Origin: Aradus depressus
Taxonomy: Eukaryota; Arthropoda; Insecta; Hemiptera; Aradidae
Reading direction: 5' to 3'
Length of the DNA stretch: 64,000 nucleotides
NCBI GenBank assembly: GCA_963662175.1
Contig: OY759215.1
Span: forward strand, 51,725,213 to 51,789,212
Positions 20,060 through 31,731 of the stretch are shown here, one piece after another (position 1 is the stretch's first letter; every line of letters begins with the position of its first letter). The position numbers and the translations under genes are program-made. Below the pieces are notes generated by a model, which had not been told where the DNA came from, did no database searches, and saw only the letters and a program-made list of their open reading frames with translations.

Positions 20060-21502
20060 GCCTATTATGTGAAAAGTGGCGACGTCTATACTCAGTAATC
20101 CCTACTACAGTCGGGCCACTCAGAGATATTCGTCCCCACTATACATAAACTATAGTTTTAGCATGAGGAAAAATAAATCTAGCATGACTAAGTTTTAGTA
20201 ACTTTAACTCATTCTAGTAGCTATCACTTAGGGAAGGGATTCGCCCCAAACGCTGGCATTTGTTTGCTGCGTGCTAAAAAGGTATAGCTGCACATATCCT
20301 TGAAATAAAATTATGCTAGTCAGAGTCCTTCTAAATTATGATTTTAATAACAAAAAAAATCATAAATTGACTAGTAAATAGACTAAAAAATAATAATTCC
20401 GAACAAATAAGAAATAAATAATGATAATAATAACAATAATAATTTCTAATATTTTGTTAATTCTACAATAATCTATAATTTAAGTTAAATGATAATTTAA
20501 AATTTAAAGTTTCACGTGTTTTTGTTTAATATATTGTGGTTCAATTTTGTTAGTCACCTGTCGTTTATCCACCAGTTAAGAATCATGGCAATGCTTTGAA
20601 AACGTCTTCTGGAATATTTGAAATAACTGCCGTAGCGCAATACTGATCGTGTCTAGGGAATGAAATTTTGCAGAAAATAAATAGGTGGGGTCGCTAGAGG
20701 CTTCTGGATTGAAATATTAAATTTCATGATGTTACATTGATTCTATCGGGAGTTACCATGTTCACAGACACAAACACACACACACAGACAGGCATTTCTT
20801 TTTTTTTTAATGTACGTAATCTGAAGGACGGAAAACATGAAATTTCATTGAAAACTCATCGAATTTTGAAAAGAGGAAGAAAAATATTAGAGGGATTTTA
20901 TCAAGAGAGATTATGAAGAAATGCAAAGAGATAGAACATATTTCAGGAGTATTACATAGAAGGTTTTTGGAGGGAGCAATACTGATATGGACTGATAAGG
21001 TAAGTTAGTGTTAGAGACCTGGTGTATCTCCCCATATATTATTTAAAAAAATAAACCTCTAACCCAGGGGTTACGTATCGTAAATCAGAAGAGTTATGAA
21101 AGTGTACGTCAGAGCGCTCCACCCTCCAGTGAACTACTTTATTGAGACCACCCCTCGCAAGCCCACTACAACCCCTCTACCCATAAATAGGGGTCCTAGC
21201 TGTTTTTATACAGAGCCCATGTGTAGCTTGCTCATGGAAGCTCTTCTGCTTTCCAACCCCTGCGGAATAGCTCCTCATAACGAAGGAACATTGCCTGACT
21301 CTGAACTTTTTTATAATCATTATATTTAGTTCTGCGCGGAGATGGGTTGAATCATTTTCATTTCAACGTGTTGTGAAACTTAATTATCTAAGAAAATTAA
21401 CGCTAAAAGAGTTCAACGCATACAAGTGCTTATCGATAACTGGAAGAAGTTGTCTGTTGTCTTCATTGATTTTTGGGATTAGTAACTTATCAAATCTTAG
21501 TC
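20060..21502. other. mostly unassigned; LTN fragment at 20690-20880
   Basis: An LTN fragment (reverse) at 20690-20880 includes 'ttctatcgggagttaccatg', 'cagacacaaacacacacaca' and 'cggaaaacatgaaatttcat' (terminal repeat). Its end, and the remaining AT-rich flanks with the 77-codon frame 21096-21329, are unassigned. Confidence 0.45.
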
Positions 21503-21670
21503 GAGGGCGCTGGTAGCTCAGAAGCAGCTAGGTGAGTAAACTTGAATAGGCAAAATTTACGTCAGCCACAGCCCAGAGTCGGGCTCATGTCCATCACAGC
21601 GACGAAAGTGCAAGATGACCTGGTAGTAGGCGATATTACCTTGTAGTTAAGCCCGGCATGTCACATTAAC
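21503..21670 (+). mobile_element. SINE-1, internally deleted
   Basis: Starts GAGGGCGCTGGTAGCTCAG, then jumps from the tRNA head to 'ggtgagtaaacttgaatagg' of the body (central block missing) and continues to 'agcccggcatg'. About 165 bp remain. Confidence 0.8.
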
Positions 21671-22511
21671 TAAAGTTTAGTATCTTTAGAAATCTTTCTA
21701 CTCTTTTCATTCCTAGCTTGTTGACAGTAGACTAGCAAACTCATTGATCTATTATGCGTTTTTCCTATATTCTGAAACGTAACAAATGCTGTGAGAAAAC
21801 AGACAAATTTGTGCAGGTTGCATAGGTTGCATTTGTGAAGAACAAAGCGGCAATAATATATATAATAAAAATAGAATAAATTTTCAGATCCATTTAGAGA
21901 AGAGGATGGATAAGTAGCATTAGGATAGCACATCTGTCATTGAATGATTGATTACAAGGGTTGTTTTGTACTCGTGTTATCCAAATCCAATAGCTCCTGG
22001 CTACTATACCTACTCTCCCACCTCAAGAAGCGCAGCATCCTTTCGAAGATCTGTTTCCGCAACTCATTTTGGTTGAGGAACGCCTTACCAAATATTCTCC
22101 GTCAGTGGTGTGAATAACTTTCATATTCACCTAGCATGGTTTTCTCATTACTTCACTTTCTCCATTCTGCTCATTATCAAATCCTTTCAATCCAAGTCCT
22201 CCAAACTGCTAATGCTCTTGCTGCTTCATTAGACTCAATTTTCTCTTTTCAAAGGCGTTACATTTCATTTATGACAATACCTAATTCGATATCCCTTTTA
22301 AAAGTTATCATTGTAGTTTCTACTACATTTTCAACAAATCTTTCAGAGGTGTCCATTTTTTCCAAAGATATTTGGTGTCGACGTCAAGCCCCTTCTTCAA
22401 GTCACTATGATCGCGGTAACATTAGACCATTAGACTTCTAGAAAAATTGCTATGAAAGTATAGAATATGTTATGGAATTGTTTATCTGCTCACATTGAGC
22501 ATTATTACACC
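21671..22511. other. no recognised element
   Basis: The 101-codon plus frame 22136-22441 has no motif I recognise and no start or splice support. Confidence 0.35.
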
Positions 22512-22519
22512 GCATAGAA

Positions 22520-22909
22520 CAGCGGTGGCCAAACCGTAGCTCGCAGGGAAATTTTTAGTAGCTCGCGGGGAAATTTCGGACGCAGCTCTTGGGTTGGCTA
22601 ATCTGCACTACTCATCAGTATGAAATTCATTAAAAACAAGTGCAGGAACCGGTTGACTGATGAACATTTGGACAACTGCATTCAAATGGCTGCTACAACA
22701 TATGAGCCTAACATTAAAAAAATTGTTGATGACAAAATGAGTGCCACCCCTCACATTGAACTATTATAGGTAATAAACAACTGTGTGATTTAAACAAAAA
22801 CATGTATTATCCCCCCCCCCCCCCCCCCCCCCCTACTTTGTTGGGTACCTCACAGTTAAGTTTATGAGCTGTAAGGTAGCTCAGTCGCTTAAAAGTTTGG
22901 CGACCACTG
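22520..22909 (+). mobile_element. hAT derivative with transposase C-terminus, copy 1, 8-bp TSD
   Basis: GCATAGAA at 22512-22519 and 22910-22917 is an exact 8-bp target duplication. Termini: CAGCGGTGGCCAAACCGTAG and (complement) CAGTGGTCGCCAAACTTTTA. Inside, a frame encodes RLTDEHLDNCIQMAATTYEP then NIKKIVDDKM and a stop, the C-terminal end of a hAT transposase (pattern LTDEHLxxCLRLA.S.YxPdxxKL). The dimerisation/DDE body is deleted. A 23-C run lies at 22811-22833. The second copy is at 50488-50953. Confidence 0.93.
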
Positions 22910-22919
22910 GCATAGAACA

Positions 22920-24153
22920 TTACCATAATATGAAAAGAAATGTTACTCTGGGACCGAGCTCCGCTAAGAATAAATACATAGAGAAAAAACTGTAATATTG
23001 TATGCCATACAAAGGAACAAATAAAAAAATTAATTAATTAAAGCTATACCGGAGAAAAACAATAATAAATATAGATAGAAAAAATTTAAATTAACAGCTT
23101 AATTATGAAGAAATAAACGAACGATGTATCTATATAAATAGTAGAATGTGTGTAATAAAGAATTTATATAAATATGAATAAAATCGTCAGAGCATACCTA
23201 GTACATTAATGGATGACTAAAAAAGAAAAGAAAGGATGCCTAGACAAGGGTTGAAATATCATTTATTTTTAGAAAAAAAATAGCTCAACAGAATTAAGGT
23301 AGAAAAGTAAGAACAAAAACATAATATTTATGATAGAAAAATGGGGGAAAAAAAAAATTATATAAGTAAATAACTAAAAAATAAATTAAAGTGGCCTTAT
23401 TCTTGAGTTGAGCTGGAGAATGTGAACATTGTCGGCATCTATTCTGATACAGTTTGCTGACGAAATAAACAAAGAATACTATTCACAAGTTGTAGGTACC
23501 TATTTTTTCTGGCCTTATAATGTGGAAACTTGAGGCATTTTGGAATATACCTTCAGCCCTTTTGGAGATTCCACTCCATTTATTTGTTATTGTTTTATTC
23601 CTGTTTCTTGTTTTTTTGTCCCCCCTTCTAACAAGATAACTTCCGATGACAAAAGTAAAGATTTAGGAAGAGGGGTTGTACAACTCCGTGGGGACGGAGT
23701 AAAGTAGCTTGAGTCCAGGGAATGGTAGGAGGTTGTTGAGTGGTTGGATAGATCCAAGTTGGAGACAAACGACCAACCCTTAACCTCCAACCACCCCCAA
23801 GTCGTTCCACCCCCCCAGTGGGGGCCGGGGTAAACACGACTCGCCTTTTCTCTCTTTTCCACTCCATGCCTTCAGATTACAGTACACTTAAGGGACTATA
23901 ACTTAAGGTTACTGACCGTCCATGCGACTCCTCCTTTGTACAAACTGTTTCTTGTTTGTTCAGTAATACAGACAGTACACACAAATCATTGTGAGGTAAT
24001 GGGGGCTATACACAAACATACATCGGTACTCCTGCGACATCAATGACAACATAATAAATAATAGGAAAGAGGAGAGATGTGGATAGTGGTCGATAAAAAC
24101 AAACTTGTAGAATTTCTGCCGAACTTCCGGCACTGAGTTTATATATACTAGAT
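22920..24153. other. no recognised element
   Basis: Very AT-rich to 23580, then a GC-richer patch (23630-23870) with overlapping 79- and 91-codon minus-strand frames. I see no domain in either. Confidence 0.35.
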
Positions 24154-24316
24154 TTCCGGCCGAAGCCCTTACGTTTTTATCTGGAAGGTGGAAAAACCTT
24201 GAGCATGTCCCGGATGTGACGTTAAGCGTTAAATTTAGTACTCCCATAGCAGAGTGGGGCTCATGTACACCAGAGCGACAAAAGTGCGCTCTAAAGCCCG
24301 GGCATGAGTCATAATA
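24154..24316 (+). mobile_element. SINE-1, 5'-truncated, variant hairpin
   Basis: Begins at 'ccggccgaagcccttacg', has the variant hairpin 'tttttatctggaaggtggaa', a deleted centre, and the end 'gcccgggcatgagtcataat'. The tail is ataac-like, not CCTAA. Confidence 0.75.
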
Positions 24317-26096
24317 ACAAACTATGCTAGAGTAAAGTTATGACACTAAAACTAAATGTGATTACATAACTTCCCCTATACATCGTACAGAAGGGGAGAG
24401 TATTTCTCCGTATCTATAATATGGTGAAAAGGGAAGACATCTCTTAGGAAATGGCTCGGATGTGGGACATGTTGAGTTAGGTCACCAGAGAGTGGATACA
24501 GATACCAATCTGAAAGATGAAGACTTTCTGACGGCTAATGTCTGATGTCGTTAGAGCGTCAATAACGCTTCTCATGATAGCACTCCTTTCTCTAAATCCT
24601 CTCCTCTGATAACATTCAACGGTGCCGGGCTCCCTCAACTCAGGAAGGATTTATTGAGCCAGATTAAAGGGGAGAAAACAGATTATTAATGACCTTCCCT
24701 ATTAATATCCTTTAATGAAAGCCTTATCATTTTCGAACCTTTACCGTGTAATTAGTTAATATTTATTACACGAAGGTTGGGGGGGTAATTAGAGGGTCCT
24801 TCCAACTGGTTATTTACGCTCGACATATTTGATCCGATTAATGACGTGACCCCATAAATAAAGTTTGGAAAATTATCGCTTTCCCTTATAGCCCCATTGC
24901 CTCACACCCCACACCCTTGCTAACGTGTTTATTGGAAACCTGATCTAATATATGTTGCTATAGGCAATCTTTAAAGATCATAAGATTTATCTTCCTCCTG
25001 TCCAAGCAGCGTTATTACTTTTCTCTCAGTGTTTATGAGCCTTCCGGTCATAAATCTACAAGAATAAATGTTGCGCGTCATAAATTTTGTGTTTGAATAT
25101 TCTCTCTGTTCAAGGCGCTCCTTTATTATTTACCTATTTTGTTTACTAACAATATTTTTTTAAATGATTCCTTACAGATATTTATTGCCCTATCAAAATA
25201 TTTAATTAATTATCATTTATTCCTATTATTACATTAAGGGAATACAAGGGTACTAGTGACGTTTGGAATCTGCTAAGGATTTCGGTCGTCCGGAAAGTAA
25301 TTCATATACCGTTTACAAATGCATTGCTACATTTTTGCAAATATTTTGTAAGATCTAAATTACAAACTAATTAAAAAATTGTACAGGGCCCATCATAGCT
25401 TCAGCCATTCACAAACGATCAATCGTGCATAGAAAGTATGCTTACTCACATAAGCACGTTTCTACATAGGATGGTACGATAATTTTATAGTTAATAACTA
25501 ACTATATTTTATAATTTGTTGCTATTCTATACAATTGTAACACTAATTTGGAATATTTCTGATGAAAATTTATTTTCCATTATTTGGGATGCTGTAACTT
25601 TAGTCGTATTGGTCCTATCTCAATATAAGAGATTGGAAATTTAATGAAGAACATTTATGGTAGAAACCAATATTTCAATTGAACTGTTTTCGGGTAAATA
25701 TAAGTCTAAACTATATTTCATGACGGTTTTCGTCATGTATCTTGCAAACCGGGCTACCTGCAAAATATCGTATTTCATTTCAAATTTGCCTTTCAGTTTT
25801 GTCTACAACTTTTACTTGAAGAGTTTTGATTAGGACATGTAAGAGGTATCGGTACTTTACGATGTACTTACACCTTAAATTAAAGTGGTCAGACAGAGAC
25901 CGGCAGACGGGTAGTCGTCAAACAGTGGTTAATGTCTTCCACCCCCAAAACAAAATGAAGCAGGGATGTTCGTGCTTGGGGTTGTTATCCCTATAGAAAG
26001 CTGTTGTTAGTCTCACAAAACTGTTAACTCCGTGATTATGAAGCGGCTTTCGTCGTTATAACAGACCATCTTCGCTTGTCAGCTTCTTCAAAAATT
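24317..26096. other. no recognised element
   Basis: About 1.8 kb of mixed-composition DNA. I could not assign any gene, terminal repeat or tandem repeat. This is one of the longest unassigned stretches. Confidence 0.4.
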
Positions 26097-26180
26097 GTCC
26101 CATCCAAGGTATCAATTATCAATAATAATTATTGTTCTCTTATTATATTGGACCTTCCTAATTTGAATACTTGTCGGACC
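26097..26180. repeat. 84-bp block repeated at 27655-27735
   Basis: 'atccaaggtatcaattatca' ... 'attgttctcttattatattg' here versus 'acccaaggtgccaattatca' ... 'attgttctcttattacgtcc' at 27655. Decayed dispersed repeat of unknown kind. Confidence 0.55.
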
Positions 26181-26406
26181 TCCAGTTCGCTAGCGTGGCA
26201 GCATGAGCGACCGCATTTCTTTTTATCTCCTCCCTCAAATGCTTCTCCTTTCTCTGTCCCTGTTTAGTCCCTTACTACAGTACGCTATTTCCTCCAGTTC
26301 GCTAGCGTGCAGCATGAGCGGCCGCATGTCTTTTTATCTCCTTCCTCAAATGCTCCTTCTTTCTCTGTCCCTGTTTAATGCCTTACTACAGTACGTTACC
26401 TCCTCC
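26179..26406. repeat. 113-bp tandem duplication
   Basis: Two units start at 'cctccagttcgctagcgtg' (26179 and about 26293) and share 'cgcat..ctttttatctcc', 'cctcaaatgct' and 'tttctctgtccctgttta'. The plus frame (26203-26610) therefore contains a repeated segment (FYLLPQMLLLSLSLF twice). Read the other way, the units encode a basic stretch (KEKHLREEIKRNAVAHAATL) that could be a transposon relic; not identified. Confidence 0.8.
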
Positions 26407-26994
26407 AGTTCGACCTCTGCCCTGCCAACCTCGTCATTTCCTCTTCCCAGGCTCTCCATAGAACGATCGTCCCATATATCTTCTGTGGCCTTGCTTCCAG
26501 CTCTTTGTACGCGTATCCGTTTCATGTTATTTGGCGTTCTTCGAGAATCTGATTCACACTATGATACTTTTTCTGCAATATGTTGCCTGACATCCTTCTA
26601 TCTTTACTGACACTTGATGGAACATTTTGATCAACATGTCATACGTAGAATTTTTTTTCCTTTGCACGCAACAAGTTGGGCAATTTTTTAGTTATAGCGT
26701 GGACCCGACTTGTTTTCTCTGGGATTTTTGCAGGAACTAAAACACGGATATTGTAATTTCGCTCACATGTTTCTCTAGTGTGGTCCAGCACTGAACGCCA
26801 AACAGGATGATGTGATCTGTATACTTATCTGCAGTTTGGCTTTTCACTTCCACAGCTAAACGAAGTAGCTATATGGGAAGTTCAGAAAATTAGGAGAGGA
26901 ATTCGATGTTTGAATTTTCACTTTCATGTTTTCCGATACTGATGCCTGAAATAAAAAGAACAATTCCTGTTTGTATCAGTGTGTCAGTTTGTGT

Positions 26995-27246
26995 CACTGT
27001 ATCGACACAATACCTTATATGTAAATCAAATTTTAAAATATCCATAAAGACGACATTTGTAAATTTTCAGCCGACTCGGCAGAAAATGAGTGGGGAAATG
27101 AGAGCAGGGTCTCAACTCAAAAACTCTAATAACTGCCGATGTAATGAGTCCTTAACAATCGATTGGATTTAGAGGGGGAGCAAAAAACTGAGTTGACTAA
27201 TTCATGTTGGGGAAGTACACTGCCGGTGAATCACCGACGACTATTT
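26995..27246 (+). mobile_element. LTN repeat copy, partial
   Basis: Forward body with 'aaactctaataactgccgat', 'tcatgttggggaagtacact' and 'gccggtgaatcaccgacgac'; the left part is diverged. Confidence 0.75.
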
Positions 27247-28182
27247 CGTGTTTACTACCTCTTTGGAATGAATGCTGAGCTGGTGGTAGACTCCACTGAC
27301 ATTTTGATCTTATTTAGCTTCTCTTGACTAATCCTTCCGTCTCTGGAGACCTTGGTCTTCCTCGCTGTTCACCAGTGGACAACAGGCTATAATTTTAGAA
27401 CCACAGATCAAGGACAGTTGGAAATCGTCGTCTCTAGACTCCAGTTTCTATTCCCATCATACAACTTCCTGTCCTCCAATGTCGCCTGCTATGTATCCAG
27501 GCCTGGTCCATTATACCAGCATAACGAGCCAGGGGTCTCTCGTGTCCCGAGATGCCGTGTCTCCTATTCTTTCTAGAAAGTTGTTGTGGGTCCCACTAAA
27601 GCTGTCATCATGTGGTGTTGATGATGCGGGTTCCCCACAGCTTCGTTGAAACATACCCAAGGTGCCAATTATCAATAATTGTTCTCTTATTACGTCCGCT
27701 CCCCCCCCTACTTTGAATAATCATCGGCCTCCTAACACCAGATCTATCATTTTGTTCTCCACCTCTATATTTTCTTCACACAACATCTGGTTTCTGTAAT
27801 TTCTTTCTTTTCTTTGTATCCTAACCTATGCGTACAGCATATGTTTGTCGTAGACTATTCCAAGTCAACACATGTCCCGCTCTTGTTCTTTTTTCTTTAT
27901 TCAACAGCCACATAACTCTCAAACACGACGATATTTCATATTAACTGTAAACGCATATAATTTGAGTCACAGGATTTAAAATGTACTGTATGATTTATTT
28001 TTTTACAGATTTTATTATTGTAGGCATTCGATGTTGCACCCCAGGCAATCACCTAAGAAGTTTGTAGACATCACAATTAAAAAAATATTAAAACAACAAT
28101 TACAATAAATTAAACCAAACAATGGCCCCCCCATAATATATAAAAATAACCCAAATCACCTGGAAACAGACAGAAAAGAGAG
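27247..28182. other. no recognised element
   Basis: Includes the partner (27655-27735) of the block at 26097-26180. The 74-codon frame 27352-27576 has no recognised motif. Confidence 0.35.
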
Positions 28183-28575
28183 AGAGAGAACTTGAGAGGT
28201 GTGTCAGACCAAGGGACAATTCTACTGTAAGATCCGGGTCCCTCTGGTTCTCCAGGAGAATCAAAAAAGAGTTGGGAGGAGTAAGGAGTGAACCACACAT
28301 ACCTTTGGACCTATTTATGGTTGTCAGCGTGGAGATAGGAAAGAGATGGACGTAGAACTTCAGAAAGTGTTTCAGTGCAAGGGACAATTCAATTATAGGA
28401 TCCAGGAGAGTCCCCGTCTGGTTCTCTAGGAGAAAAAGGAGAGTTGGGAGAAGTAAGGAAGGAGGCCACACATACCTCTGGAGGACCTCTTTCAGGTGGT
28501 CAGACTGGAGATAGGAAAGAGATGAAGGCAGAATTTGAGATGAGGATCTAGGAGCCCCCTGGTTCACCGTAGAAC
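28183..28575. repeat. ~170-bp tandem repeat, about 2.3 units
   Basis: Units from about 28183, 28352 and 28522 share 'aagggacaattctactgtaa' / 'aagggacaattcaattatag', 'tctggttctccaggagaa', 'gagttgggaggagtaagga', 'ccacacatacct' and 'ggagataggaaagagatg'. The repetition gives an open minus frame of 175 codons (28100-28627) with repeated segments such as VELSLGL/IELSLAL. I regard this as an effect of tandem repetition, not a gene. Confidence 0.8.
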
Positions 28576-28627
28576 GCATATCGTCCCTTTGACCAAGGAT
28601 TAGAGTCGGCCACGGCAAATTTAACAC

Positions 28628-29338
28628 TGATTAACCGAACTGTGACATATTGAAGACATAACGCACATCTGTTTTCTGGAACAATTATTGACTACTAATT
28701 CTAAATCTTTTCAAGTATATAACAAATATATGAAGCGAAATAAAATAGAAATTGGTGGGCTTGCTTGGACGGGATGCCTAGTCCCTGGTAGGAAGGGTAG
28801 CCTGTTGATACCGCTCGCTGGAGGCCCTCAGCCCTTATAACTGACTTCCTTCCCTTCCTGGTCCCTCGATGGAATCCCAACTCATCTTCTATCAGGCGAT
28901 ATAGGTCAGTTACGCCTCGAAGCCAAAATAAAAAATATATATTTTGCCGTTGGAAGTCAGTTCGTTGGTAGGAGGCTTCATGTATGAGCCAGGTGAGGCC
29001 CGTTATAGTCCCGCCTGTTCTGTAACAATAGAAACCCATTAGTCTCTAATAAATAACATAATAAAAGAGATCGTTAACTATGAAGGTCAGATAGAGGTAA
29101 TTATTAACCCTGGCTACAGTCCCTGTATGATACCGCTAACGAGCAAGGTTTTTGAAGGGGCTTCATTTTTTTCACTTGTTTTTAGTCAGCTCCTCGTTAC
29201 TTTCTGACTCTGTGTTTTCTTCCTTTCGTTCCCAGGCACCTTTTCTTTCATCTCTTTTGATGACAGTCTCATTTCTTTTTTTTGTCGCCAAATCAGACGT
29301 AATGAAAGTAAGGAACGTGGTAATTCTTCATTAAAAAT
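28628..29338. other. no recognised element
   Basis: The minus frame 28701-29039 (112 codons) includes DLYRLIEDELGFHRGTRKGR. I cannot link it to a known family. It might be LINE sequence given its GC content. Confidence 0.3.
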
Positions 29339-29339
29339 A

Positions 29340-29947
29340 AACAAAAAGAACCATAGGCCTTACAATATATTGAAGGACTGACCTGTGGTCGATAAGGACT
29401 CGAAAAGTGTATGCCAAGCTTCGGAGAATCACCAGTTATGTACCTCCCCAGCACATATTAATTAATTACGTGTTTCGCTCTCCCTCCAACGCCAATCTAT
29501 CCTATCCTCCTCAAAAAGACTTTCTCCTGCTTCTTTCGCCGCCGCATCCACTAATTCATTACCCCATATCCCAACATGGCTAGGCATAGATTTATTCATT
29601 TCGGTGAGTTTTTGTAATAACTGTGTAATTTGGCCACTAGACAATTATCGGAGTGTAGCTCCTGAATACTTTTTAGTGCTTAAAGTGTGTCAGTCACAGC
29701 AAGAGGTATGATGCTGTACAGTGCCATGGATAGTGCAAACAATTCACCAGTGTGAACGCTACAAAAGCCTGGGGTTGGTCGTTTTAAAGCAGCACCGTCC
29801 ATAGCGACTGCTGCTCCTATACTCACATTTAATTTGTAATTTGGAAGCATCAGTATATATAATTTTTGCATGGGGCAGCCCTCGAAGTAAAAAAAGAAAC
29901 AAAAAGAACCATAGGACTTACAATATATGAAAGGACTGACCTGTGGT
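29340..29947. repeat. 50-bp direct repeats (29340-29389 / 29898-29947) flanking a LINE fragment
   Basis: Both read 'aacaaaaagaaccatagg' ... 'acttacaatatat' ... 'aaggactgacctgtggt' with three mismatches in 50 bp, about 560 bp apart. They enclose an LTN scrap (29410-29500, minus: 'agttatgtacctccccagca', 'cgctctccctccaacgccaa') and the RNase H fragment. They are longer than an ordinary TSD. Confidence 0.8.
29501..29880 (-). pseudogene. LINE RNase H domain fragment
   Basis: The minus strand encodes SIGAAVAMDGAALKRPTPGF then CSVHTGELFALSMALYSI and, in another frame, ITQLLQKLTEMNKS then PSHVGIWGNELVDAAAKEAG. These are the first strand (GxGAAVV), the TGELFAI helix and the SHVGIxGNExADxxAK motif of the RNase H domain of Jockey/I-type LINEs. 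A stretch in the middle is lost or frameshifted, so the fragment is dead. Confidence 0.7.
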
Positions 29948-29949
29948 GA

Positions 29950-30342
29950 AGAAACGATTGTACAAATACTGAAGAGGAAGTTTCATGTTTGTTGTTAGTA
30001 TATAGTTGAAAGTTAATCTATATAGAGGCAGTCAGCCAAGGAGCGTCCTCCAAAAATACGAGTGGAGGGTTCGTATCCAGAAATTCACAGGCCTAACCCC
30101 TTGCCGGAATCTTGTAAAATGTACCAATCGAAATCTAATCAAGTGGTAGCACATGTGACACCATTTTTCCAAATTTCAAGTTCATACAATTGTTTTTGTG
30201 ATTCAGTGATCAAAAGTTTACAAACACACACACTCACACGCACGCACAGAAAATGGTCAAAACTCAAGGGACCTCGAAACGCCAAAATACGTTGAAACCT
30301 CGATCTCGATTTTTTTCAAGATTACAGAACGTCCTTATAGTA
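29950..30342. other. no recognised element
   Basis: A short (CACA)-rich stretch near 30224-30247. Otherwise unassigned. Confidence 0.4.
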
Positions 30343-30352
30343 TATAGCTATA

Positions 30353-30616
30353 TTATCTGAGAGGTAAAATAAACTTAAGCACGCCGTCCTTCGGATGGGA
30401 CGTTAAGCGATGGTCCCGAGCCTGTACGATGTGAGTTACTCGTTAAAGACCCCTACCCTAGATGAATAAAAATTTAGGATAGGCAAAATTTAGGACTCCC
30501 ACAGTAGAGTCGGGCTCATGTCCACCAGAGTGACGAAAGAGCGCTCTGGTAGAAGGCGATATGACCTCGTTGTTAAAGCCCGGGCATGAGTCATAAAACC
30601 TAACCTAACCTAACCT
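30353..30616 (+). mobile_element. SINE-1, 5'-truncated at insertion, with TSD
   Basis: Lacks the tRNA head; begins within the hairpin (ttatctgagaggtaaaataa) and runs to the end with four CCTAA-type units. TATAGCTATA at 30343-30352 and 30619-30628 (extended AGTATATAGCTATA / AGTATAGCTATA) flanks it. The truncation therefore happened during insertion, as in target-primed reverse transcription, not by later loss. Confidence 0.88.
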
Positions 30617-30629
30617 AGTATAGCTATAA

Positions 30630-31021
30630 GAAAGCTAAAATAGTCGTCAGGATTTACTTATAAGGTAGAAAAATAATGATAATGATAATGAGAGGAAGTC
30701 AACGATTTCTACCACAAAAAAACGCCAATTAAATTTGAAACCCGTGTTTTTTTTTTTAATGCTACAAATGACTGGAGTCGATTGATTACAGATAGAGAAA
30801 CATGGATATCCTTTGTTAGAACTGACATGGTTGCATCCGAGCTCCATGACAAACTATCTAGCAGTCGGGTGGCCTATAATGAGAGCGCTAGAATTGATAT
30901 AGGTCAGATGACGTCACCAACACTCGCCTGTCATTTGTAGTCGTTACCTCCAAGGATTTTTTATTTTATTTTTTCGTTTTACAATTTGTTGCTAAGCTTT
31001 ACAAATTAAGCATTACTTACT
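30630..31021. other. no recognised element
   Basis: AT-rich, with short GATAAT repeats near 30675. The minus-strand 66-codon frame has no motif. Confidence 0.35.
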
Positions 31022-31237
31022 GAGGGCGCCGTTAGCACAAAGATAGCGTGCTAACCTACTCAGCTGATCGCGGATTCTAAACCTGGCCGAGGCCCTTGAG
31101 AAAGCATGCCATCTTTCGGGTGGTTTAAACGTATACCTACTTATTAAAGCTCCCTGAGTGAATAAACCTGAGTAGGCAAAATTTAGGACTCCCACTCATG
31201 ACCTCGTAGGTAAAGCCCGGGCATGAGTCACAATGAC
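31022..31237 (+). mobile_element. SINE-1, diverged subfamily
   Basis: GAGGGCGCCGTTAGCACAA head, no upper hairpin, 'catgccatctttcgggtggt' in place of the usual central block, and end 'agcccgggcatgagtcacaa'. Older subfamily with the ataac-type end. Confidence 0.8.
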
Positions 31238-31731
31238 TCTCTCACAATGACAACTCCCGAATCCCCATGTTTACAGACTTAGTTCTCGTTCCTCAGGAGG
31301 GTCACGTACAAATGACAAACGGTCAGCTAATAACGTGCAGTTATAGAGGCGCCATGATGGAAGGCCGTTGCCATAGTGATGAAGTAGAATGAGTTAGCAG
31401 GATGCTTCTCATGCCCTGTTGTTAATCACAGAGACTCACCTCTTTCAACTCGTACCGACATCATTCACATTATTGAGTGCCTTCACCGCGGCGTTATTAA
31501 TAACACAACGTCGAGCCGCGCACACAATGCCTCCTTGGCAGCCTTGGAGAAGGTGGACTTGGTAACGGTTGTGTTGAGTCTTCGAACAACAACTCTGCTG
31601 CTTCATGATTTCATGGCACTAACTCAAAACTAGAATATCATTGGAAAAGTATTCGGTCCGCCATCTATAAGTTATCAATTCTGGAAACATTCGGAAGACT
31701 TTCATCATGAAATAATTCCAACTGTAGATAG
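31238..31731. other. no recognised element
   Basis: Near-average GC DNA with no assigned repeat or gene. Confidence 0.35.

Noticed and set aside
26203..26610. 135-codon plus-strand secreted or membrane protein
   Set aside because: Leucine/serine-rich repeated segment arises from the 113-bp duplication; no start context or exon structure.
28100..28627. 175-codon minus-strand protein-coding gene
   Set aside because: The frame covers a ~170-bp tandem repeat; the protein is three diverged repeats of low-complexity sequence with no domain.
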